This document shows, piece by piece, positions 12,311-23,042 of a stretch of 64,000 bases of DNA; the stretch's first letter is position 1, and the number at the start of each line of letters is the position of its first letter. The notes under the pieces were generated by a model. The model had not been told where the DNA came from, searched no databases, and worked only from the letters and a program-made list of their open reading frames with translations. The stretch lies in the NCBI RefSeq assembly GCF_030867095.1, contig NC_081824.1:147713433-147777432 (forward strand), given 5' to 3'. Source of the stretch: Alligator mississippiensis. Taxonomy: Eukaryota; Chordata; Crocodylia; Alligatoridae. The translations under genes and the position numbers were made by a program.

Positions 12311-13569
12311 CAGGGGGGGCATGAGCCCCCCGCCCCGTACCCCCCCTACAAGTTGCATATGTTGGACAAGAATCCTCAATTCCAGGGGGAGGGATTAAGG
12401 ACAACTCAGAGTTGTAGATAGGATTACATTTTGCTGGACCCTTTGGCAATTTCCCTGCAGTAAAGGTTGGTATATGTTTCTGCACCAGTCTGGGACATTT
12501 TGACCACTTCATTGTTAAGCTCTTATTCTTTGCCACCAGCATAAGAATTTGGTTCAGCTTCCCCTTGTATTCCATTGCCTTACTTTGTCACTTTTTGCTA
12601 ACATTTATAACAAAATATATCACAATATTTTAGGATCCCAAATTTTAGAACTACTTTGGAATAGGGAAGGAAGGTTTCCTTTGAATTACATTAATGCTAT
12701 TAGGCATTTTATGGTCATTTAATGTCATAGTATTTGAACATTGGTTACTGAATTCTAAGAAGAATATGTATTAATGAGCTACCTGCCAAAGACTTGTTAC
12801 ACTTTTGAAACAAATATGAACATGTTTGTGGTGCTTCTAAGTCAATCCACTTTATTTCTTTATTTTTAGCCATGCCAAATGTTGAGTTCCTTATGTAGCC
12901 CTTGTTCAGACAAATCCCCTATTATCTCTATAGCAGTTTGCAAGACTTTGTAGAGATCTTGCCTGCGTAGGTGTAGTTCCTGATTCACCAGGTGGTACCA
13001 AGAGTGATACGTATGGAGTTTGAGTTTGTAGACAGGGGTAGTATTTGGTTGGTTTGCTGCACTGTCTATCTAAAGGCAACTGGATCTGATATAATCAGCT
13101 AGTGTTGCCAATGTGTGATTCCTCCAGTTCTCGGTGGGTGTTACTCTGTAAGAAAAACATGCCTGTATGATATATAGGCCAGTGATGTTTTTCTAAGAGC
13201 TGATAAAAAATCTTTAACCTTTTGGAGCTCTACGAATAGGCCCTGGATCCTTGACTTCTGGCATGACATGGGAGCAAACGTGGGTTTTGACTTTAGGCAC
13301 ATGCTGGTAATCCTCAAAGCCTCACAATATTTGTCTCTTGTTTCTCTTCAGAAATAGGAAAGCATGAAGAATTCCCCTTCACTTTCTAAAGCAAAGCTAA
13401 ATCAGCAAAAATGCTCCTATCAGGGCATGATCTGGTTTTGAGATTGAATATACATGCCCTGAGACTTGCGCTGTGTGCAGGAAGGTAGTTAGAAAACATA
13501 CATGATGGTATGATGTTGATCTGGAGGTCTCAATAATTTTCTTCTACTTTTGTATCAGTTTTTGGTCTG

Positions 13570-13828
13570 CAGTGAGCATGTCTACACATTCATTAATGCG
13601 CAGTAGTTACTGTGCATTTAGTTTAGTATTTGCTTAATGAAGTACTTACTAAATATGCAGTACCTACAGCTACTGCACAGTAGCATCGGCACGTTTTTTT
13701 TGTGACACTGTGCAGTAGCTTAATACTACTGCGCAGTAGCGTATTAGCACATTTTTTTTGCCTGACACACTACTGTGCAGTGTTATTAGGCTACTGCACA
13801 TTAAGTGTCTCATGTAAACATGCCCAGT
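13570..13828. mobile_element. MITE with CAGTG(A/G)GCATGTCTACA-type ends
   Basis: The left end CAGTGAGCATGTCTACACAT matches, as reverse complement, the right end ATGTAAACATGCCCAGTG. The interior is a chain of short ACTGCNCAGTAG palindromes. The termini resemble those of the element at 15330-15552. Confidence 0.65.
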
Positions 13829-14035
13829 GATGCATATCAGAAACTAGCACAGCTCCAACACAATACTGCTGAATATATAGGGCCAGGTGGGAGAAGTCTC
13901 TTTAGAACTGAGGTTCCTAGAAGCATTGCAGAATAGCTATCCATTGTGATAATGCATGTCCAATGATGAGATGACTCAAACTAGAAAAGCTAGCAATGCA
14001 GGAAGAAGCAATTTGTTTACTAAGTAGGCTCGCAC

Positions 14036-14119
14036 CTGGCGCATGTTATACCCACGTTGATCAAACTGTACTGGCTGCCAAGACTGCAGTTTGATCAACA
14101 CAGGTGTAACATGCTCCAG
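14036..14119. repeat. Strong hairpin, about 84 bp
   Basis: CCTGGCGCATGTTAT at the left pairs with GTAACATGCTCCAGG at the right, and GTTGATCAAACTG with CAGTTTGATCAAC inside, leaving a loop of about 16 bases. It is probably the core of a foldback DNA element. Confidence 0.7.
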
Positions 14120-14657
14120 GGATAACTTGAAGGTGTTGGCTTTAACCTGTGAAGACCTGAAAAGTTTGGCAGCAAATGTTTTAGTGATCACCTGTCCCTA
14201 TGTGTTATGCTCTCATATTTAAACTCAGTCTAGGTACAGACATTCAAAAAGCTTGAGGCATAATTGATCTAAGTCGCACAGTTTTCTGTAAGTGGCACAG
14301 TTTGGGGGGGGACCAAATCTTAGATCAGGTTCTAAGATTTTTAAACCAGTCTATGAGTGCTGAACTTCTGATCTGTTACAGGTATAGACAGGCTTCCAAT
14401 CACTTTTACCAGTATAAGTAAAAATGCAATGTCTGCACATGGCCTCTGTGGAGAGTCTTCAATCCAGAGATTTTATGCTACAAATGAGGGGCAAATAATT
14501 GGGAGGGCTTCTTGACTTTGGGAATTACTTCTCTACTGTTCCACCAGGGCCCAGATGTGTTAACTTTCTGGAGGCTGCAGAGCCTCTTTTATTTGCCTTT
14601 TACGCAAGAGATAAGTTAAGGGTGCATAGGGTTCATTATCTCTTTACTGCTCTAGAA

Positions 14658-14923
14658 CAGTGGTTCTCATCCTTTTTTGAACTTGAAGCACCCCTCATTG
14701 GAGTCAAGGCACTCTTCCATAACTTTAATGAATTCCAAAAATTTATTGATATATTACAGTGCTTACCTCCTTACAAAAGGGCTAGGCAGTGGGGTGAGGG
14801 ATCAGTCAGGAAAGGACAAGCCTGAGCCTGTGCTTGTCTGCTTATCTCCTCACAGTTTGTGGCACCCGTCAAAGGATCTGGTGGCACCCCAAGTTGCCAT
14901 GGCACTCTGGTTGAGGACCAGTG
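14658..14923. mobile_element. hAT-type MITE, 266 bp, with target site duplication
   Basis: It starts CAGTGGTTCTCATCC and ends GGTTGAGGACCAGTG, classic hAT inverted repeats. It is flanked by an 8-bp duplication with one mismatch, CTCTAGAA at 14650-14657 and CTCTAGGA at 14924-14931. There is no transposase. Confidence 0.88.
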
Positions 14924-15329
14924 CTCTAGGAGCTGATAGATATAAATAAATATATACTACTTTTTTGACATGGTGAGCAGCCCTTTATATTATTTTATTG
15001 TGCATAACTGAACAGCACAAGTAGGATTTTCAAAAAGCTATGGCCAATTTCTTTTTCCATTATTCTTAATAAGAATATTATCATCACTGATTTCAGTAGG
15101 AACTCAGTTGGGCCAACACTTAGGATTTCTGAAAAATCCCATTGTATTATATGATGTGCTTGGAGCAGGAAAGGAATGCCCTGTGTGCTATCAATTGAAA
15201 TGCCATGAGTAATTTGGACACTTAATTGAACTCCTTTTTAATATTTGTATAGTTCAAAGAGAAGGGAAAAGATTTTTTAAAAATCGAGAAGATATGTTTT
15301 GGGTTTACGGCGACCTTCCTTTACTGCTA

Positions 15330-15552
15330 CAGTGGGCGCATCTACATGAGACATTATGCCACCATTGCAAGGAGCTACGGCGATGTAGCTTGTCGCTATG
15401 GTGATGTAACATTGGCGGGCACAAACTGTGACGCCAATGCTACGTCGCTGTAGCTCTTCACTATAGCAACGTAGTGTCTAAAAATAACCGTGCACTGCCA
15501 TGACTGCGCGGTACCAAATGTGCAGGCAGGGTCATGTGTAGATGCTCCCAGT
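15330..15552. mobile_element. MITE with GCATCTACA-type inverted ends
   Basis: The left end CAGTGGGCGCATCTACATGA is nearly the reverse complement of the right end TCATGTGTAGATGCTCCCAG. The flanks could be a TA duplication. The interior has complementary GAGCTACGGCGATGTAGC and GCTACGTCGCTGTAGCTC blocks, so the whole element folds back. Confidence 0.75.
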
Positions 15553-18465
15553 AAGTCTTAGTGGCTGTTGGTAAGTTATTCTGAGAATTTGTTTTTTTTC
15601 CCCTGTGGTTCTTTGGAAAAACTGTTACAGAAGCAGAAAAAAAATCTGGGTTCTTTGTACATCTGGACTTGGCAAAGATGCTGTAAGCAATTCAAGTGGG
15701 TTCTTTGAGTAGATGTATAAATTGTGGGCCCTCCATTCTGTGGCCCCAATACTGCAAGAACCACATGGTTCTTGCATTTGGTGCCCCGGCAGAGCTCAGT
15801 GTTAATTGAAGGTCTGCCTGTGAGGACCTGCTTGAGGACCAGGGCCTGTGTCTACATATCTGTATGTTTATTGCGTAATTTCAAAGACTGTGTATGAATA
15901 CATCAAAGTATCTTGGACTTTATTTTACATTGCTGAGAAGCTGCCGGCAATCAGAATCATTAGCTTGTTGATTCAAACATTAAAAAAAAAGGGGAGGTGG
16001 AATTTGAAAAATAAAAGCTAACAGCCAAGATTTTCCCTGACTAGCAGTTGTCTCCATTTTGGCCGCCCAGTATGAGATATCTTATAGGGACCTACTTTTC
16101 AGAAAGGGTGAGAGATCTGTCCTTTGAAAATGAGACAGCTTTATGGCTGCTCAAGCTGGACACCCAGAGCATTTATAGATGTGCTCTGGGAGGCAGGGGG
16201 TAGGGGATGGGGGCAAGGTGCTTTAATTAGCAAGCTGCACTCATTAAAAGCGCCCGAGCCATACATGTATCAACGCTCCCATGCTGAAAATATGGTGGCG
16301 GGGCACTGTGAACTAAAGCTTGGTTGATGAGGTTTAATTCAAACTGCCCTGCCATCATTTTTCAGTGCGGGGATGCTGATACACTGTACACTGGAGCACG
16401 ATAATTTCCGCACTGTGCTGGATTTACAGCACATCAGAGCAGCGTCCCTGCATGTGTATAAGTGCCCCCAGGGACTGAGACACACACTGGCTACTGGGGG
16501 AAAATCTGGACCTAAATTTTTAACAGTTGGGCAAGAGAAAGAGGAGGAAAGATGCTGAAAAGAATACATTAGTAATTGAATCTAAATTCACTGTGGTGGC
16601 TCCAACCTGTGGTTTGGCTTCAACTGGGAAACCATTTATTACCATTTAAAACCAATACATGGGCAAAGCTCTTCCTTTTCATTTAACTGTGTAAATAGGT
16701 GATGATTACTGTGGAACAGTTGACATGCTGCAAATCCCTGTCCTTGTTTACCTCAAGATAACTTGCTTGTGTGCCCAAGCTCTTTAAACATGTAATATTT
16801 TTTTTGACCAACTTGCTAGTGCAATAGATGCTCTTATGAAACAAGCTCTTTTCAGTTTAGCTTGAGCTAAGTAGAAAGAATAAGTGAGACTGTATTATTA
16901 AATTGTAATAATAGTAGGCTCTGTGAGGATGCACCGAGGGCCTGAATGCATGGTGGTAGCAGGAATCTGTTGGCAGCGCTCTGCCCTGAAAGCTGTGTAA
17001 ATGCCCACTTCCTGGGCCTCCTGGGCCTTATGATGATTATGGGCCATGTGCTAGATGCAGTGGACTGCTGATCTGGCTGTATTTTATGTATTAATAATGT
17101 GGTAAGCTATACTGCTATGCAATGCAACTTAACTGTGAGAACAGCCATGGCTTAACCATGTTCAACATTGATTTGTGTGGTCTTTCTTTGCCTGCATTTA
17201 CATCCAAACTCTGTATAACAACAGGCCACCTGTATCCCTTGCAAACAATATGAGTAACTTTGCTAGTGTGGATAGAGGTTTTCTGATGTTATGCTGTAGC
17301 TGAAAACTACAGAAAAAAAATCTTATCCAGTTTGCTCTCCCCCAAAACAGGTATCTGATACATAAACCTTTCAAGAAGCTCCACTGAGCATCTGAGTCTA
17401 AACAACTTGCCACTGTCCTTCCAAACACGTTCGTCTGAAGTTTGTGAGTTTTGCAGGGGGAAGGATCTCATTTTGCTTTTCTTGAAGCAAAACCACAAAC
17501 CTTTGGCTGCACTTGTGCTACCTGAAATCAGTGAAAGGGGAAACATTCTGCACAGCTCCCTTTAACAAAAAAAATGTCCCCTCTCATTCTGGTTAGTCAA
17601 GCAGCCCTTTCAGCACGCAAGAAAGGGGAGAGGTATGGGACGCCATTCCAGCTCCAGCAGCTGTTAAAACTGTCGAGCCATTTCAAAATACTTGGCAAAA
17701 GCTATAAATGCAGTACTAATGAGAGCATGCCCACTCTGCAACTAGCTAAGTCACTTGAAGTTTGTTGCCACAACAGGTACTAAGAGACTGCTAGCTCTTC
17801 TGTGATTAATGTATATGATTACGATCTGCTTAAAGGGGCAGTGCCAGGAGAAATGGGCATCTCAAATCCAAGAGCTGGAAAACCTAAGATGTAGCTTTTT
17901 TCTTAACCGCACTTCCATTAAATCTCCTAACTAGAAATATCTTGCAGCCAACAAAACGCTCATGGTTCTCTGAACCAGTTAATCTTTGAGGTGCCACCCT
18001 GCCCTTCCTTCTACTTTAGGCTTGTAATGCTGTTCAAACAGATAGAAGAGCATGACAATGAGAAATAAAGCTAGTGACACCGCAGTTTCACTGGCTGAAA
18101 TGTTAATACTCAATTGAATTGTGAGCCTTTGGGACTAGGGATTGCCTGTGGTTTTAAAGCATCTGGCACCCTGGAGCCCAGCTTATAAGTGTAGCTTTTG
18201 GGGACTAACACATCAACCCCACTGGAACATAAGAACTAGATTGTATCCTCCCAAGCCAGCTGTGGATCCTGAAGTTTTGGATGGAAGAAAGGGAGCATTA
18301 GTGCTCTCTGCAGCACTGTTTTATTTCCCCCACTGTACTAGCCCTTTTTAGAGTTGTGGGAAGGGAGATCCCTGGGTGTGGAAAAGGTGCATCATTTTCC
18401 CCCCAGCCCTGCAATTCCATGGAAAAGCTCCTACAAATGGAGGCTCCAATCACTTTCCAGCACAG
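15553..18465. other. Intergenic, no gene recognised
   Basis: No conserved frame. A part around 16.15-16.47 kb is GC-rich with short inverted matches and may be another old DNA element, but its ends were not found. Confidence 0.5.
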
Positions 18466-18469
18466 CCAT

Positions 18470-19895
18470 CACTGGATGATTGGAAAAGGGCAAACATAGT
18501 GCCTATATTTAAGAAAGGAAAAAAGGAGGATCCAGGGAACTACAGACCAGCCAGCCTCACCTCAGCTCCTGGAAAAATCATGGAGCAGACCCCCAAGGAA
18601 TTCATTTCTAAGCACTTGGAGAAGAAAAAGGTGACTAGGAACAGTCAGCATGGATTCACCAGGGGCAAATCATGCCTGACCAACCTGATTGCCTTCTGTG
18701 ATGATACGACTAGCTCTGTAGATGTGGGGAGACTGGTGGATGTGGTATAACTTGATTTTAGCAAGGCTTTTGACATGGTCTCCCACAACATTCTTGCAGG
18801 CAAGCTAAGGAAGTACAGGCTGGATGAATGGACTGTAAGGTGGATAGAAAACTGGCTGAAACATCGGGTTCAGAGAATAGTAATCAATGGCTCGATATCT
18901 AGTTGGCAGCTGGTATCAAGTGGAGTACCCCAGGGGTCATTCCGGGGGCTGGTTTTATTCAATGTCTTCATCAACAACCTAGAAGATGGCATAGAGTGCA
19001 CCCTCAGCAAATTTGCAGTTGATGCCAAGCGGCAGGGAGTAGTAGATACGCTGTAGGGTATAGCTAGGATAGAGTGACCTAGACAAATTGGAGGATTGGG
19101 CCAAAAGAAATCTCATGAGGTTCAACAAGGACAACTGCAAAGTCGTGCACTTGTCTTACAATCCCATGCACCAGCACAGGCGGGGGGCTGACTGCTGGAT
19201 AGCAGCTCCGCAGAAAAGGACCTGGAGGTTACAGTGGACAATAAACTGAATATGAGCCAACAGCGTGCCCTTGTTGTCAAGAAGGCTAACAGAATACTGG
19301 GCTGCATTGGTAGGTGTGTTGCCAGCAGGTCACTGGAAGTGATTATTACTCTGTATTCAGCACTGGTGAGGCCACAGCTAGAGTACTGTGTTTAGTTTTG
19401 GGCCCCCCACTACAGAAAGGGACATGGACAAATTGGGGAGAGTCTCAGCGAAGAGCAACAAAAATGGTGAGGAGGCTGGGAGACATGACTTGAGACATGA
19501 GGAAAGACTGAGGGAACTGGGCTTATTTAGTCTAGAGAAAAGGAGACTGAGAGGGGACTTATTAGAAGCCTTTAACTACCGGAAGTGGGGTTTGATAGTG
19601 TATGGAGCTAGACTGTTCTCAGTGGTGGCAGATGACAGAACAAGCAGCAATGGTCTCAAGTTGCAGCATGGAAAGTTTAGTTTAGATATTAGGAAGAACT
19701 TTCTCACTAGGAGGGTAGTAAAACACTGCAACTGGTTACCCAGAGAGGTGGTGGAAGCTCCATCCTTGGAGGTTTTCAAAACCCAGCTAGACAAAGCTTT
19801 GGCTGGGATGATCTAGTTGGGAGCGGTTCTGCTTTGAGCAGGGGGTTGGGCTTCCTGAGGTCAGTTCCAATCCTAATTTTCTATGATTCTCTGAT
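18470..19895 (+). mobile_element. CR1 LINE, 5' truncated, RT to 3' end
   Basis: It starts inside the reverse transcriptase at DDWKRANIVPIFKKG, followed by NYRPASLTS, SQHGFTRGKSCLTNL, LDFSKAFDMVSH and SGVPQGS. The usual FADD catalytic box reads FAVD here, so one of the two aspartates is lost. An in-frame stop lies before LDFSKAF (near 18748) and at least one frameshift follows. The last part, [15 protein letters not shown] and DIRKNFLTRR, leads into a 3' tail with GAGGTCAGTTCCAATCC and TTTCTATGATTC, typical CR1. An old, dead copy. Confidence 0.93.
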
Positions 19896-19899
19896 TTTA

Positions 19900-21980
19900 T
19901 GATCACTGTCCTGTGGATGCAATGTGCTCCCCAAGTTTCAGGAGCAGTGGTAGAGACTTGCACTATTAATGAACTGGTGCAGAAGAACAAGGGCCACAAG
20001 GTTATTCCCTTGGCCTAGGAAAGTACACAGACTTCAGCAGGATCAAGTGAGTCAAACCCCTTTGTTTCCTGAATGCAACATTCCCTCATCTCCCCTTGGA
20101 GGGGAACTGTATATGGGAAGTTGTAATAAAATCCCTGTGGTATTCAACTTCCTGCTCCGTTGCCTCATGTGCTTCAGTGAGAGAAGGCGCACAGAACTGC
20201 CTCTTACTGTACCATTCTTCTATCTTAGATAATATAAAGTGTTATAAATACCAGTTAAATTATTTTGGAATCTGGATTCTTCTCTCAACACTATCTCTTT
20301 AACCCTGTCTGCATACGTTTAACAAGTACTGCAGGTTACAGTAGGAATCCCTCTCTCTCTGCCTTACTCCTGGTTGGAAATTGTGAGTGCTGGATCTGAG
20401 ACCTTTCTGTCACCATTAAGAAAAGGGCCCAGAGCATCTTAACAAAAAAAAAAAAAAATGGAAAAAAAAAGGAAAAGAAAGACATCAAGTGGACTGTAAA
20501 AAAAAAATAAAAATCAGTGCCTTCCCTGCCAACTGCTTATTGAAATATCACACACAAGATGGAGTACATGTATACAGCAAAACACTAGCTACACAGTACA
20601 GCAGGAGAATATAGTGCATAGCCTTACCCTGCATACTTTATATTGACAAAACTTACATCCCCATTAACCTGAAAAAAGGCTTTGCTGACAGTAAGTCCAT
20701 ACGTGCCCTCTTGTATGGTTTGCTACTGCCCCAAAGGGGCTGAAAGCAGAGAACAATTGCATTAAAAAAGTGATGAACTAAAAGGGGAGGAAAGAAAGGA
20801 AGGGAAGGGAGCTGTCTCATCTCCAAATCTCACCATGCTGTGACACTTGCACTCAAATAGCTTAGTTCTGCCTTGTTATTCAGCAACAGACTGAGAACAA
20901 GAAAGATTACTTTTAGTTTCTGTTTCTTAAACTAATTTCTCTTAAGACAGGAATGCAATATGGCTGTTTCATTTTGCCACAGTTCAAGTGAATTTTTCTT
21001 TTTTCCCCTCTTTTGGCCACTTCTGCTTGACTTCCGTGTTTGAATCAATCCCAGTTCTCATGGCTAACCTCCTACGTATGCACTGATTCCCCCTGGTATA
21101 GTCACAGCTGATGTCCAGGGGCCCGGAAACCTTTTGACAAAACACTAAAGTTTCAGTTTGAAGGGAAACAAAATCCACCACCAAGTAAATGTCACACCAC
21201 TTCAGTGGCAAGGGTCCATTCCAACAGCTTTCTTTTTAATAGCATTTGACTATTGCTGAGCATTTAATTAATTCCAGGAAGCCATAGGAAAATAGCAGCA
21301 GTCCACTTCTACCTCTCTGTTCCACAGGGTTCAGGCAGTGGTCACATCTTCAGATAACTATACAAGCAAAAACTAACTGTATGAGTCAGACTGGAAGCAA
21401 AACTGCTTAGGACTGCACCTGATTTGAAAAAAATTAACAGCTTCAGAATCACTACAAGAAAATCTTGTTAACGTAAAAGCTGCTTTATATTGATGTTTTT
21501 TCAGAGACAGATACTAGGAAAAAGTAGGCAATACAGATCCAGGAACTGTGTTGGGCACTTTCATTGCCCATGAGTTCAGCCCTACAATGTATAAAATGGA
21601 TGTACAGCACACACAATCTTACCCCAAATGTACATTCAGACTAGGTACAGCCAAGTCTATGTAACGTCATGTTTTTAGGAGAGTGTTTCAGCTTTAAATA
21701 AAACCATTTTGTGTGCAACAAGTGGGAAACTACACAGGAGCAAGGAACACTGACACTGTCAAAAGCACCCTTCATTTGCAACTATGTAGAGAAGTGATGT
21801 GGCCCACAAATGATCATTGTACACATGATGGTTTTATTTCAAAATTGCCATTATTTTCTGAAACACCCTTGTGCCACAAATTTTGACTTTGGGCATAGCA
21901 TCTAAACTCCTGGACATATTATCCATTGCTGTTGTATGAACTATGCAACATGAGGCACCTTTCCATCTGAGATTAGCAGC
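19900..21980. other. Intergenic, nothing recognised
   Basis: AT-rich with A-rich runs near 20,442-20,510. No gene or repeat identified. Confidence 0.55.
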
Positions 21981-22147
21981 TAGGGTGGCCATCATAGAGG
22001 ACATTCCGGTTTTCTGTTACTCTGTCTTCTATTGATATGAAACCCAATGCCTTTCTTCAAGAGAAAAATAGAGGGCATAAAGGCATCCAGTTTCATATCA
22101 ACATAGGACAGAGGACAACTGGACTGTCCTGTCTGATGGCCACCCTA
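21981..22147. mobile_element. Foldback MITE, family C, copy 1
   Basis: TAGGGTGGCCATCA at 21981 is exactly inverted as TGATGGCCACCCTA at 22134-22147. Inner arms GATATGAAACCCAATGCC and GGCATCCAGTTTCATATC pair as well. A TA dinucleotide at both ends fits a Tc1/mariner-type duplication. Copy 2 is at 33438-33669. Confidence 0.85.
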
Positions 22148-22233
22148 TTAGCAGCATAAGTTTCCTTTCCCATTTCCAGTAAGTAAAATAAAGCCAAGTC
22201 AGAGAGGGGAAAAGGGTAAAGAACTGTGTGGCT

Positions 22234-22240
<7 letters not shown>

Positions 22241-22318
<78 letters not shown>
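22241..22318. repeat. (CA)n microsatellite
   Basis: 39 uninterrupted dinucleotide units. The threonine-histidine and cysteine-valine open frames across it are artefacts. Confidence 0.98.
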
Positions 22319-22320
<2 letters not shown>

Positions 22321-22891
22321 CCAAATTGTTTTGAAGCCTGTTACGACAACTAAATATTGCCATCTCATGGTTCCCCTGGGTAATGTCCTCCCAGATAAAA
22401 GCAGTTCAACTTGGTGTCTGAGAGCGATTTCCTAAAATGCATCCCTGCAACCTGCTGGATCTGGCCAGTGCCTACTAGAATGGAGAGCTGGCAGAAGCGA
22501 GCTACCCAGGCTGCTCACCTCATGTTCTGACACAGAACCTGCTATTTAAAAAAATCCTACACTAAAATGAATTTATGTAAAACTTGGACCTGCCTTCTTT
22601 CAAGAAAGGCAACCTAGGAGAAACAGGAGTATGGCAAGATTAAGTAGCACATTGCCTTGCTTGGTACACATTGATCAAAAAATTCTAAACTCCCAGCTAA
22701 AGCAGATAAATCTCAGTCCTCTGCCTCTTACACACACTATACCTTATTACCCACAGTATTCTCGTCCTTGATAGATTTTCTTTCTTCTGTTATATTGCAT
22801 TATAATTTTAGGCACTTTCAAAGCATTTAAACATTAAACTCACCAACCCACACAATACAGCTGTCATTCAGTTAAATATTATTGCTCCTCT

Positions 22892-22913
22892 GATTATATA
22901 TATATATATATAT
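22892..22913. repeat. (TA)n run
   Basis: Short AT dinucleotide run directly abutting the foldback element at 22914; it may have been the insertion target. Confidence 0.85.
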
Positions 22914-23042
22914 AGGAACCTCCTGACTTTGTCCCTCTTACTGCACTGTCAATATACATTGACAAACTGAGGCAGTGCAGTAAGAGGGACCACAGAGGGC
23001 TGAGTCAGCACTACGAGTTGGAACTGAAGTTAGGAGGTTCCT
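22914..23042. mobile_element. Small inverted-repeat element with a perfect inner hairpin
   Basis: The ends AGGAACCTCCTGACTT and AAGTTAGGAGGTTCCT are complementary apart from one position. Inside, GTCCCTCTTACTGCACTG (22931-22948) and its exact complement (22973-22990) form an 18-bp stem, with a further TGTCAATATACATTGACA palindrome in the loop. It has no coding capacity. Confidence 0.75.

Noticed and set aside
22093-22435. Open frames of Thr-His and Cys-Val repeats
   Set aside because: Direct translation of the (CA)n microsatellite.
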